From the NCBI GenBank assembly GCA_963771505.1, contig CAVYTO010000006.1:496001-560000 (forward strand): a stretch of DNA of 64,000 nt, written 5' to 3'. The stretch comes from JAJPHW01 sp963771505. Its GTDB lineage: Bacteria; Acidobacteriota; Terriglobia; Terriglobales; Acidobacteriaceae. The translations under genes and the position numbers were made by a program. Under the pieces are notes generated by a model. It did not search any database. It worked only from the letters and a program-made list of their open reading frames with translations, and had not been told where the DNA came from. Positions 52,717 to 61,324 of the stretch are shown piece after piece (position 1 is the first letter of the stretch; the number at the start of each line of letters is the position of its first letter).

Positions 52717-53895
52717 CTACAAGGTGCCCACCATCGCGGAATCGCGTAGCTTTTCTCCGCCGCGGTCGCCTGCTACATTTCGATAAATGGCGAGTACCTT
52801 GGCTGCCGAGGCGTCCCAGGAATACTTCTTGGCTTGTTGGTATCCGCGCTCTTTCAATTTTGTCCGAAGGGGTGGGTCCAGCAAAACTTTCAGAAGTGCG
52901 CGCATCATCTCAAAGACATTTTCCGGATTTACCAGCACCGCAGCGTCGCCAACGATTTCCGGGACGGATGAGACGTTCGAGGTGAGCACCGGCGTGCCGT
53001 GGGCCATCGCTTCCAGCGGCGGCAAGCCGAAGCCTTCGTATAATGACGGAAAAACGAACACTTTCGCCAGATCGTAGAAAATGCGAAGCACTTCGATGGG
53101 GACAAAAGCCAGAAAGCGAACGTCATTCTGCATGCCCGCACGTACGACGGTACGCCGCAAATCCGGATGCTTCGATAGCTCGTCGCCGATGATGATGAGC
53201 TTCAGATCGGGGTACTTCTCTTCTTTGTCCAATTCCGCTTTGAGCGCGGAAAAAGCCTCGATGATGCGTCCGATGTTTTTGTGCGGGCTGATCCGGCCCG
53301 CATAAAGCAGAAAGGGAGAGGTGATCTGATAACGTTCAGCCAGGAATTTTCGGTCGTATTCGTTGGCGTGTCCGTGCAGAAACCGCTCGTCAATCGCGTT
53401 GTGCACAACTTCAATGCGGCGCGGCGGAATGTCGAACATCTTTTCGATCTCGCCCTTGGTAAATTGCGAAACCGCCAGCACGCGCGAAGCGCCCTTGAAT
53501 ACCCGCCGGGTGGAATAGAAATGTAACGACCGCTTGAGGTTTGACCGTCCTTGCCCCCACGACATGTGCTCGAGAAGATCGTGGACCGTCATCACATAAG
53601 GGCACGGCAAATTTCTAGGAAGCCAAAACAGGTGGGGAATATGAACGAGGTCGCATTTCAGGCGCTTTAGAATGCTGCGGCAATCGAAGTAGCCTCGGCG
53701 GGTGGTGTCGCCGTCAAGCAGCTTAAAGGTCTTGAAGTTCGGCGGGAGGGGGCCGATCTCGTTGAATTTTTCTGGGGAGCCAATCAAGAAGTAGTCGGTC
53801 TCGTGATCGAGCCGGCCTAAGGCGCGAACGATGTTGCGGGTGTACGTGCCAACACCGAACTCCGTCATCCGCCGGACGTCGATGGCGACTCTCAC
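52717..53895 (-). CDS. GT4-family glycosyltransferase
   Basis: This 392-residue retaining GT-B glycosyltransferase is read from GTG 53895 (RVAIDVRRMTEFGVGTYTRN); the frame opens at GTG 53919. The N-terminal fold has the conserved GVGTYTRNIVRAL loop. The C-terminal GT4 domain has LLYAGRISPHKNIGRIIEAF, LIIIGDELSKHPDL, VFPSLYEGFGLPPLEAMAHG (EX7E motif: EGFGLPPLE), PVLTSNVSSVPEIVGDAAVL and a helical end. These enzymes build cell-surface glycans from nucleotide sugars; the acceptor is unknown. It lies 80 bases after glyA and 51 bases before serS in the minus-strand run. Confidence 0.92.
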   Translation of the reverse strand: MRVAIDVRRMTEFGVGTYTRNIVRALGRLDHETDYFLIGSPEKFNEIGPLPPNFKTFKLLDGDTTRRGYFDCRSILKRLKCDLVHIPHLFWLPRNLPCPYVMTVHDLLEHMSWGQGRSNLKRSLHFYSTRRVFKGASRVLAVSQFTKGEIEKMFDIPPRRIEVVHNAIDERFLHGHANEYDRKFLAERYQITSPFLLYAGRISPHKNIGRIIEAFSALKAELDKEEKYPDLKLIIIGDELSKHPDLRRTVVRAGMQNDVRFLAFVPIEVLRIFYDLAKVFVFPSLYEGFGLPPLEAMAHGTPVLTSNVSSVPEIVGDAAVLVNPENVFEMMRALLKVLLDPPLRTKLKERGYQQAKKYSWDASAAKVLAIYRNVAGDRGGEKLRDSAMVGTL

Positions 53896-53975
53896 AGAGG
53901 AAGGTTTACCACAGCGCACTGGCTACCGCACAAGAAATTCCGAGCGCATCCGCGCGGCGTCAGGCCCGCACTTCG

Positions 53976-55256
53976 CTACACCCGCACTTCCGCCTTCGCG
54001 CGCCGTTCCGAGTAGAGAGGAAACGCCTCCGCGAGGGACAGGACATCTTTTCTGATCCGCGCCAGCACTGCAGTCTCCGCCCGATGATGCAGCGCCTCGG
54101 AAATCCACTTGCCGACTTGCTTCATTTCGGGTTCTTTCATCCCGCGAGTGGTCAGCGCCGGGGAGCCGATGCGGATTCCACTTGGTTTCATCGGAGGGTT
54201 AGTGTCGAAGGGAATCGCATTCTTATTCACCGTAATGTGCGCATCGCCGAGAGCCTTTTCGGCTTCGCTGCCTAACATCCCCTTTGCGAACACATCGATC
54301 AACATCAGGTGCGTATCGGTTCCCCCCGAGATGATGCGGAAGCCTTCGTCCGCCAGAGTTGCCGCCAACACCTTCGCGTTGGCCACCACTTGCCGGGCAT
54401 AATCACGGAAGTCTGGCTGCAATGCTTCGAGGAAGGCTACGGCTTTAGCGGCGATGATGTGAACGAGAGGTCCACCCTGCGCGCCGGGGAACACATATTT
54501 GTCGATAGCGGCAGCGAACTCCTGTCGCGACAAGATCAATCCTGCACGGGGCCCACGCAGAGTCTTGTGCGTCGTTGTTGTAACAATGTGGGCGTGAGGG
54601 ACAGGCGATGGATGCGCTCCTCCAGCAACCAGTCCGGCGAAATGCGCCATGTCTACCAGAAATAGCGCACCGACTTTGTCGGCAATGCTTCTCATTCTTG
54701 CAAAGTCGATAATGCGGGGGTAGGCACTGCCCCCGCCGATAATCATTTTCGGATGCTCTTTTTCCGCCAATTTCTCGAGATCGTCGTAGTCGATGGTTTC
54801 CGTTTCCCTGGTCACTCCATAAGGCACGATCTTGTAGGTCTTTCCGGAAAAATTTAGCGGGTGCCCGTGCGTCAGGTGGCCGCCGTGCGCCAAGTTGAGC
54901 CCCAGGATTGTGTCTCCCGGCTTCAAGACTGCCGCATAGGCCTCCATATTCGCCGATGAACCGGAATGAGGCTGAACGTTCGCGTGTTCCGCGCCGAAAA
55001 GTTGCTTCGCACGATCTCGTGCCAGATTCTCGACTACGTCGGAAAATTCGCAGCCACCGTAGTAGCGTTTGCCGGGATAACCCTCCGCGTATTTGTTCGT
55101 GAAAACAGAACCTGCGGCTTCGAGAACGGCTTCGCTGACGAAGTTTTCCGAGGCGATCAGCTCCAGGCCCTCATGCTGACGGCGCGCTTCGTTGTCAATC
55201 GCAGTAGCTACTTCAGGGTCGACGGCGGATAGAGGCAGTGACATCGAATGTTTCAT
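53976..55256 (-). CDS. glyA: serine hydroxymethyltransferase
   Basis: This 426-residue PLP enzyme converts serine and tetrahydrofolate to glycine and methylene-tetrahydrofolate. The markers are all present: EGLELIASENFVSEAVLEAA, TNKYAEGYPGKRYYGGCEFS, VQPHSGSSANMEAYAA, and TYKIVPYGV. FLVDMAHFAGLVAGGAHPSP binds PLP, TTTTHKTLRGPRAGLI holds the PLP lysine, and HLMLIDVF and PSGIRIGSPALTTRGM complete the fold. Its start overlaps the GNAT stop by 4 bases (55253-55256). It belongs to the alr-to-lolA minus-strand run; the ThyX-like gene in this window uses the same folate product. Confidence 0.98.
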   Translation of the reverse strand: MKHSMSLPLSAVDPEVATAIDNEARRQHEGLELIASENFVSEAVLEAAGSVFTNKYAEGYPGKRYYGGCEFSDVVENLARDRAKQLFGAEHANVQPHSGSSANMEAYAAVLKPGDTILGLNLAHGGHLTHGHPLNFSGKTYKIVPYGVTRETETIDYDDLEKLAEKEHPKMIIGGGSAYPRIIDFARMRSIADKVGALFLVDMAHFAGLVAGGAHPSPVPHAHIVTTTTHKTLRGPRAGLILSRQEFAAAIDKYVFPGAQGGPLVHIIAAKAVAFLEALQPDFRDYARQVVANAKVLAATLADEGFRIISGGTDTHLMLIDVFAKGMLGSEAEKALGDAHITVNKNAIPFDTNPPMKPSGIRIGSPALTTRGMKEPEMKQVGKWISEALHHRAETAVLARIRKDVLSLAEAFPLYSERRAKAEVRV

Positions 55257-55717
55257 ATCTGCTCCAGTTTACGCTTGTAGACATGGGGATTGTGCCGTTC
55301 CATGTAGCGGTCGGTTTTTGCAATAGCCGTGAAGCCAAATTTTTCGTACAAGCCGTGGGCGTCGCGAGTCAGCAGCGTCCAGCGCCGCAAGTGTTGCAGC
55401 CTCTCATGATTCATGATGCTTTCCATCATCCACTGCGACAGCCCTTTGCCACGGTGGGCTTCCAGCACGAAAACATCGCCGACGTAGGCAAAGGTTGCAA
55501 AGTCGCTCACCACTCGCGCGAAGGCAACCTGCTGATCGCTTTGATAGACGCCGAAACAAAGGGAATTTTCGATCGATCGGCGAACAACCTCCCGCGAAAT
55601 TCCGGCAGCCCAGTAACTCGACGTAAGGAAGCCGTGAATCACGTCCAGATCCAGCTTGGCGGGATCCGTGCTCAATTCGTACTGGCCTTTGTGAAGAGTG
55701 ACGTGCATCGATATCAT
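55253..55717 (-). CDS. GNAT-family N-acetyltransferase
   Basis: This 154-residue protein starts at ATG 55717, overlapping the hydrolase stop as ATGA; an ATG at 55708 (MHVTLHKGQYELS) is an alternative. The GNAT core is AYVGDVFVLEAHRGKGLSQW (motif A, RGKGLS loop), then MESIMNHERLQHLRRWTLLT and DAHGLYEKFGFTAIAKTDRY. The start ELSTDPAKLDLDVIHGFLTS-SYWAAGIS is typical of a subgroup acting on free amines. Substrate unknown. Both ends overlap neighbours by 4 bases, so it is tightly coupled between an alpha/beta hydrolase and glyA. Confidence 0.88.
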   Translation of the reverse strand: MISMHVTLHKGQYELSTDPAKLDLDVIHGFLTSSYWAAGISREVVRRSIENSLCFGVYQSDQQVAFARVVSDFATFAYVGDVFVLEAHRGKGLSQWMMESIMNHERLQHLRRWTLLTRDAHGLYEKFGFTAIAKTDRYMERHNPHVYKRKLEQI

Positions 55718-56844
55718 CGGTCAAAAGCGCTGCGGAAGAAATTCGCCAGTTGCCATCCGTCCATGTATTTGAACGGCGTTTCGCCGGTTGTGTAGTGTCC
55801 GCAGGGCAATGCTACGACGCGGTGGTCCAGCCCACGGCGTTCGAACTCGGCAATCGTTTGCAGGGAGAACTCCGGCAGGAATGTGAGATCGTATTTCGCG
55901 TAAATCACCAACGACTTTCGCGGCCAGCGCGCGAATTTGTCGAAATATGACATCGGGCTGACGCATCGCCACAATTCCCGCAGGCGGTCGATGTCGAGCT
56001 GCGATTCGATCCCCTGCCGAATGTGGCGCGTCGACTGACCGTGCCAGACTACGTCCGCGACGTAGGTGGACGCGTGGTTGAAAGCTGCCGCGCGAATGCG
56101 CCGGTCATGCGCAGTCGCTAGAAAGGCATAGCAGGAACCCAGGCTGGTGCCAACGATTCCCAGATCGCTGTAACCCTGCTGTTCGAGCCAGTCATAGCAG
56201 CAGCGGACATCGATCACTGCCTGGCGGCAGGCGTCAATGGTTCGTCCGATGTTGGCAGACACCGCGTAGTCGGCACGCAAAATCTCAGCCGGGCGGCGAA
56301 TGTCGTGATACGGCATGCTCAAGCGCAGCACGGACACGCCCAGCCAGTTCAGCATCTGGCACAGCGCGGTGTATGCGATGCCATCGGAATTCCAGTGGGG
56401 AAGAAGTACAACTGCGCGCTTAGTGGCCCCCTTTTGTTGCGCCTGAAACCATCGCGCATTGACCGCGTTATTTTCTGGGAATGGCGTTCGCACCGGGGAG
56501 GTGAAGCGCAGAAATTCGCCAAAAGTTCCGCGCACTTTTTCTTCCAGTTTCGGGTCGGGGACTTCGCGGGTGCTAAATACCTTGATCTCACGGCGCTCAA
56601 GCGCAAAATCTTTCGGCACCCGGTACCCGAAGAATTCATCGCTGGCAGGAATAATGCGGCGGTTATATTCCAGTAAATACTTTTCGCCGTCTTCCGGAAC
56701 GTAGCCGGGGGCGTATCCGTTGCGGCATGGCCACTGTTGGGCCCACTCCACTCCCCACTCCAGGGGACGCACCACGCGGTTATTGTCCACCGACGTGAGA
56801 CGGTGCTCCCAGTCATACATCCATTGAGCGTAGCGGGAAGGCAT
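55714..56844 (-). CDS. alpha/beta hydrolase
   Basis: This 376-residue protein starts at ATG 56844 (MPSRYAQWMYDWEHRLTSVD); the frame opens at 56862. A long N-terminal part precedes the hydrolase core. The nucleophile elbow is GIVGTSLGSCYAFLA (G-x-S-x-G as GTSLG) near residue 236. The later acid region may be YAKYDLTFLPE and the histidine PCGHYTTGETPF. VVLLPHWNSDGIAYTALCQM near 145 is the oxyanion region. There is no signal peptide. Its relatives are annotated as alpha/beta hydrolases or ABHD18-like proteins; the substrate is unknown. Coupled to the GNAT gene by an ATGA overlap. Confidence 0.8.
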   Translation of the reverse strand: MPSRYAQWMYDWEHRLTSVDNNRVVRPLEWGVEWAQQWPCRNGYAPGYVPEDGEKYLLEYNRRIIPASDEFFGYRVPKDFALERREIKVFSTREVPDPKLEEKVRGTFGEFLRFTSPVRTPFPENNAVNARWFQAQQKGATKRAVVLLPHWNSDGIAYTALCQMLNWLGVSVLRLSMPYHDIRRPAEILRADYAVSANIGRTIDACRQAVIDVRCCYDWLEQQGYSDLGIVGTSLGSCYAFLATAHDRRIRAAAFNHASTYVADVVWHGQSTRHIRQGIESQLDIDRLRELWRCVSPMSYFDKFARWPRKSLVIYAKYDLTFLPEFSLQTIAEFERRGLDHRVVALPCGHYTTGETPFKYMDGWQLANFFRSAFDR

Positions 56845-56908
56845 GCCTATCCAGAATAACAAACGCCGGCGGCAGGCGAGCGTTCGGCGGGCCGAAGAGG
56901 TTCACCCT

Positions 56909-58087
56909 TTATTCGGCGTATTTTCGCGGAACTCTCTTCGATATGTTGCAGAGAATTTCGTAGGGGATTGTGTTGGACATCTCGGCTTGCTCTTCCGCGG
57001 TCACCGAGAGGCTGCCGCTCGTTCCCAGCAGCACGACTTCGTCGCCGACACTGACGCCAGCGATTCCTGTGACGTCGACAAGCGTCAGATCCATCGAGAT
57101 TCGGCCGACAATGGGAGCATAATTCTCGCGCACGATCACTCGGCCGCGCGAAGAGATCTGCCGGTTCAGGCCGTCGGCGTATCCCAACGGCAGCACGGCG
57201 ATTCGCGAGGGCGCTTTGGTCGTGTAAGTTCCGCCGTAGCCGAGTTCCTGGTTCGCCGGCATATTTCGCAGCGAGAGAATGCGAGTCTTCCACGATAGCG
57301 CGGGTTTGAGAGCGAGGCGTAAATGGCTTCCGCTTACTTCCCTGCCTGCACGCTCGAAAGGAAGATAGAAACCATAGAGCGCCGCACCGGGGCGAATCAT
57401 GGTATTCCAGGAGTCCGGGCGCGAAATCATCGCCGAGGTGTTGGCCATGTGCACCAGCGGAGGATCGAAACCCTGCTCTCGAATTTGCTGGTGGGCATTC
57501 TTGAACCGATCCGTCTGCGCGGACGCGGAAGGCGCGTCCAGCACCTCAGAAGAAGCGAGGTGAGTTGCGAGACCTTCTAATAGCAAATGTTTCGACGATC
57601 GCAGCGACGAATAGATCGCAGGCAACTCTTCCGGCGCGACACCGAGCCGACCCATTCCTGTATCGATCTTTAAGTGAACGGGAAAAAGCGCGTTGCCCAA
57701 TCGCGACGCAGCCTTTTCGAGCAGCTCAATCTGCCCCGGTTCCCAGATCGTCGGAGTCAGGCCGAGCCGGGCGATTTCTTCTTCCTCGCCGCGCCAAAAA
57801 CCGGTCATCAACAAAATCCGGCCGGCGATTCCAGCCTCGCGCAGCGGAATGGCTTCATCGAGTGAGGTCACCCCGAACCACGTAGCGCCTTCTTGCTCCA
57901 AAGCGCGAGCACATTCAATCGCGCCATGGCCATAGGCGTCGGCCTTCACGACCGAGCAAATCTCTACCTCAGCACCGACGTGCGCCTGCACCGTGCGAAA
58001 GTTGTGCCGCAGTGCCGAAAGCGACACATCAGCCCAGGTCGGACGGGTCGCGCTTCGTATTTTGCGTTCCACGGCGGAGGTCGTCAC
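56909..58087 (-). CDS. alr: alanine racemase
   Basis: This 392-residue PLP enzyme interconverts L- and D-alanine for peptidoglycan. The start is GTG 58087. PLP lysine is in SVVKADAYGHGAIECA near residue 48, the substrate-lining HLKIDTGMGRLGV near 140, and HMANTSAMISRPDSWNTMIR with PGAALYG near 222. The catalytic tyrosine of the second subunit lies in NQELGYGGTYTTKAPSRIAV near 287. GRISMDLTLVDVT is the fold-III C-terminal barrel. It heads the minus-strand run, 64 bases before the alpha/beta hydrolase, and is divergent from nothing obvious across 58088-58147. Confidence 0.97.
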   Translation of the reverse strand: MTTSAVERKIRSATRPTWADVSLSALRHNFRTVQAHVGAEVEICSVVKADAYGHGAIECARALEQEGATWFGVTSLDEAIPLREAGIAGRILLMTGFWRGEEEEIARLGLTPTIWEPGQIELLEKAASRLGNALFPVHLKIDTGMGRLGVAPEELPAIYSSLRSSKHLLLEGLATHLASSEVLDAPSASAQTDRFKNAHQQIREQGFDPPLVHMANTSAMISRPDSWNTMIRPGAALYGFYLPFERAGREVSGSHLRLALKPALSWKTRILSLRNMPANQELGYGGTYTTKAPSRIAVLPLGYADGLNRQISSRGRVIVRENYAPIVGRISMDLTLVDVTGIAGVSVGDEVVLLGTSGSLSVTAEEQAEMSNTIPYEILCNISKRVPRKYAE

Positions 58088-58147
58088 TAGCTGTGATTAT
58101 ATCGGTACGAAAAATGCGCGGGATGTTACCAGCGTACCTGTCTTGGC

Positions 58148-58852
58148 CTATCCGCCACTTAAGGTGAAGTTGACGGTCACGGTGGTTTCAACTTCGATGG
58201 GATCGCCATTCAGATAGTAAGGACGATATCGCCACTGCCGCACCGCATCGATCGCGGCGTTGATCAGCATCGCCGGACCGCTGATGGCTTGGAGATTCTC
58301 GATCATCCCCTCGCGGCTGATGACAGCGCGCAACTCAACTGTGCCCTGCACCCGGGCGAGGCGAGCAATCGCGGGATAGACGGGCTGCACCCGGCGCAGC
58401 AGATTTCCTTCCATCATGCGGGATATGCGCAACGGTTTGGTGGCCGCAGGCGGCGAAGCGAGTGTGACTAAAGCTGTACCGGTTGAGTTGGGTATTCCTA
58501 CCGCGACGCTATTCGCGCCGTCAGGATCGTGGAAATCCAGTGCGGGCGGCGCTAACGGCTCCGGGTCGTTTTGGATGCCGATGGGCTTGTAGTTACGAAC
58601 CACATTCAACACCGTTCCAAATCCGGGTCTGTTACTCGTGTGCGAAGTTGTAGCAACAGGCTGCATCACAGGGGCCGCAGGAACCACAAGCGGTGAAAAC
58701 GAAAATATCTGCGGAATACCCTGCGAATAAAAAAGCGGGACGAGCAAGAGGATGCCGATCGCAATACCCTGCGCGGTAAACGAAAGCAGCGAGGCACGTG
58801 CTCTTTGAATCCGCGATGAACGGTGAGTTTCACAAAAAGAATCGGCAAACAT
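58148..58852 (-). CDS. TonB-family energy transducer, second copy
   Basis: This 234-residue protein is read from the ATG at 58852, five bases after AGGAGGTGG; the frame is open to 59050 but the extra part is not needed. One membrane helix (LSFTAQGIAIGILLLVPLFY) follows a short cytoplasmic start. The periplasmic linker is short and Pro/Ala-rich, unlike the long linker of the TonB protein at 2669. The TonB C-terminal domain starts at about residue 145 (LLRRVQPVYPAIARLARVQG), with GTVELRAVISREGMIENLQA and AVRQWRYRPYYLNGDP near the end. It should energise outer-membrane receptors. It is divergent from the LolC gene. Confidence 0.87.
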   Translation of the reverse strand: MFADSFCETHRSSRIQRARASLLSFTAQGIAIGILLLVPLFYSQGIPQIFSFSPLVVPAAPVMQPVATTSHTSNRPGFGTVLNVVRNYKPIGIQNDPEPLAPPALDFHDPDGANSVAVGIPNSTGTALVTLASPPAATKPLRISRMMEGNLLRRVQPVYPAIARLARVQGTVELRAVISREGMIENLQAISGPAMLINAAIDAVRQWRYRPYYLNGDPIEVETTVTVNFTLSGG

Positions 58853-59011
58853 ATTCCACCTCCTAGCGGTGCAGTTAAAGACACCGCGAAGCACGTTCGC
58901 CGGCCGTAATTCCTCTTCCCCTTCAAAAATAAAATCAGGAACTTTCTCTGCGCCCGCAGTGTCCAGCACACGCTGTTGTCGCTCCGTGCGAGAACGCGCT
59001 GATGTCGGGTC

Positions 59012-59017
59012 TATAAT
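59012..59017 (+). promoter_or_regulatory. -10 box of the lolCD operon, short leader
   Basis: TATAAT at 59012-59017 is a perfect -10 box 13 bases before the lolC ATG at 59031. This leaves a leader of about 7 bases and no Shine-Dalgarno sequence, so the gene may be translated leaderless or nearly so. No good -35 box is seen at 58989-58994. Confidence 0.35.
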
Positions 59018-59030
59018 CCCGATTGACCGA

Positions 59031-60329
59031 ATGCGTTTTGAACTCTTCATCGCTTCACGCTACCTTCGTGCCAAACGCAGGCAGGCGTTCATCGGAGTCA
59101 TCACCGCGATCTCGATCGTTGGCGTCGCGGCAGGGGTCGCGTCGCTCGTCGTCGCGCTGGCAATCAACAACGGATTCCGCCAGGACCTACAGGATCGCCT
59201 GCTCGGATCGACCTCGCACATCAATCTTTTGCGTGTTCAATCGGACGGCATCAGGGCGTGGCCTCCATTGATGGCGCGTCTGGCGACGCAGCCACATGTG
59301 GTTGCTGCCGCTCCAGTGATCTATGAACAAGTCCTGATTTCCCTTGGTCCCCGTGCCAGCGGCGCTGTGCTTAAAGGCATCATCCCGCAGGACGAACGCA
59401 AGGTCAGCGATCTGCTCAATAGCGTTAAGGAAGGCTCAGTCAATTCACTGGACACCCCCGCACCCCCTGCTGCTGCGCCGGCGGTCGAGCCACAATCTCC
59501 TGACGATCTGGCTGGAGTGGCTGCGCGCGTGGCAGCGATGCCTCCGATCATTCTGGGTAAGGATATGGCTGAGAGCCTCGGCGCGACGGTCGGTTCCGTG
59601 GTCCTCGTGACCAGTCCGCAGGGCGAACTCACACCGTTTGGACTTGTTCCCAAATACAGCCGCTTCCGCGTCTCGGGAATTCTCAGCTCCGGTTTTTTTG
59701 ACTACGACAGCACCTGGGCTCTGGCGAGACTCGCGGATACGCAGCGGCTCTTTGGGCTCGACGATGAAGTGGCAGCCATTGAATTCAAGGTGGACGACAT
59801 TTATCAGGCCGCAACGATTGCGAAAGCGATCGAGCAAGCAGCCGGCCCCGGCTTCATGACCACTAACTGGATGGAGCAGAACAAAGCCATCTTCCGCGCT
59901 TTGAAGCTCGAGCGCCTGGTCACGTTCATTACCATAGGACTGATCGTGTTCGTCGCCGCGCTCAACATTCTCATCTCACTCATCATGATGGTTATGGAAA
60001 AAACCCGCGACATTGCCGTACTCATGTCGATGGGCACGCGCAAATCCCAGGTGCGAAATATTTTTATCGCTCAAGGTCTGCTGATCGGAGTATTCGGGAC
60101 AGCAATCGGACTCGTGCTCGGCTACGCGTTGTCTTGGGCTGGGGCGCACTACCGGCTCCTGGCTCTGGCTCCTGAGGTTTACTCGATCGATTACGTTCCA
60201 TTTGCGCCGCGCGCATCGGATGGCATTCTGGTTGCCGCAGTGGCGATTGGCGTGTCCCTGATCGCAACGATTTATCCGTCATGGTCCGCGGCGCGCACCC
60301 GCCCCGCCGAATCATTGCGTTACGAATAA
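59031..60329 (+). CDS. lolC: LolC/LolE-family ABC transporter permease
   Basis: This 432-residue inner-membrane protein releases lipoproteins from the membrane to LolA. It starts at ATG 59031 (MRFELFIASRYLRAKRRQAF); the frame opens at 58869. The typical Lol start (FIASRYLRAKRRQAFIGVIT) is followed by one helix (SIVGVAAGVASLVVALAINN). A large periplasmic MacB-like domain has an Ala/Pro-rich stretch (PAPPAAAPAVEPQSPDDLAG). Three C-terminal helices follow (FITIGLIVFVAALNILISLI; AQGLLIGVFGTAIGLVLGYA). RDIAVLMSMGTRKSQVRNIF is the family coupling loop. Operon with lolD, 100 bases apart, under its own -10 box. Confidence 0.93.
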   Translation: MRFELFIASRYLRAKRRQAFIGVITAISIVGVAAGVASLVVALAINNGFRQDLQDRLLGSTSHINLLRVQSDGIRAWPPLMARLATQPHVVAAAPVIYEQVLISLGPRASGAVLKGIIPQDERKVSDLLNSVKEGSVNSLDTPAPPAAAPAVEPQSPDDLAGVAARVAAMPPIILGKDMAESLGATVGSVVLVTSPQGELTPFGLVPKYSRFRVSGILSSGFFDYDSTWALARLADTQRLFGLDDEVAAIEFKVDDIYQAATIAKAIEQAAGPGFMTTNWMEQNKAIFRALKLERLVTFITIGLIVFVAALNILISLIMMVMEKTRDIAVLMSMGTRKSQVRNIFIAQGLLIGVFGTAIGLVLGYALSWAGAHYRLLALAPEVYSIDYVPFAPRASDGILVAAVAIGVSLIATIYPSWSAARTRPAESLRYE

Positions 60330-60429
60330 GTAAAGACGTGCGGTCATTTCCCTGCAGTTCGCTTTTGCAAACATGATTTAATTGGAAGGCAAGGGCCGCC
60401 TTAGCCCCTTGATGCCAGCGGGGACTTTG

Positions 60430-61140
60430 ATGCATCTAACCACTAAGTTCGTGATGCGGGTCGAAGGCTTGGGTAAAGCCTTTCGCTCCGGAAAATCCGA
60501 CCTTAAGCTCTTTGACAATTTGTCTTTCCAGTTAACGCAGGGAGAGATGGTGGCGATCGTGGGCGAATCGGGCGCGGGAAAGAGTACCCTACTTCACATC
60601 CTCAGCGCTCTTGATAGTGCTTCTTCCGGCAACGTATACTGCGCGCGGTTGCACGTGAATTCGCTATCCGAGAACGAAGCTGCCCGGTTCCGCAATCGCG
60701 AATTAGGTTTTGTGTGGCAGTTCCACTATCTGCTTCCAGAATTTACCGCGCTGGAGAATGCCGCGATGCCCCTGCTCATGCGAGGAGATCCGAAACCGGA
60801 ATCCATGGCCAAAGCGGCGAACTGGTTGCGGGAAGTGGGTTTAGATGACCGGGCTCATCATCGCTCCGGCGAGCTTTCCGGCGGCGAGCAGCAGAGAGTG
60901 GCTCTCGCCAGGGCGCTAATCACCAACCCCGCTCTTTTGTTGGCGGATGAGCCGACCGGCGACCTGGATTCCCGCACCGCAGATTCGATCTTCGAGCTAA
61001 TTGCTCGATTACATCGCGAACGCGGATTAACTTCTTTGATTGCCACGCACAATATTGCGTTCGCGCAACGATGTGACCGCGTTCTAAAGTTGGAAGGTGG
61101 AAAGCTGGAAGAGCTGGAGCCAGCGAGTTTGTCTGGCTAG
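60430..61140 (+). CDS. lolD: LolD-family ABC transporter ATP-binding protein
   Basis: This 236-residue ATPase energises the Lol permease. The ATG at 60430 is chosen because GCGGGGA lies about nine bases upstream; ATG 60412 and ATG 60454 (MRVEGLGKAF) are also possible. Walker A is GESGAGKSTLLHIL near residue 45, the Q-loop lies at FVWQFHYLLPEFTALENA, the signature is LSGGEQQRVALARAL near 145, and Walker B is LLLADEPTGDLDSRT. The H-loop is IATHNIAFA. It should form a dimer with two LolC/E-type permeases. It lies 100 bases after lolC, with ClpC 184 bases downstream. Confidence 0.95.
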   Translation: MHLTTKFVMRVEGLGKAFRSGKSDLKLFDNLSFQLTQGEMVAIVGESGAGKSTLLHILSALDSASSGNVYCARLHVNSLSENEAARFRNRELGFVWQFHYLLPEFTALENAAMPLLMRGDPKPESMAKAANWLREVGLDDRAHHRSGELSGGEQQRVALARALITNPALLLADEPTGDLDSRTADSIFELIARLHRERGLTSLIATHNIAFAQRCDRVLKLEGGKLEELEPASLSG

Positions 61141-61324
61141 AAGGACGAAATGGCATCAGTTGGGAACGCGACAAGTGAGTCGCGCAAGGGTTTCTTTAGT
61201 AATGAGCAAAGGAATTCGTACATCTTTTGTGCTATTGGGTTCCTGTACTGTTGGTTGCATAATGAGGTAAGGGCGGAGCTTCAGGAGGCCAGCGCTTTCT
61301 GCAAGTTCAGGGGGGACGGGTACC

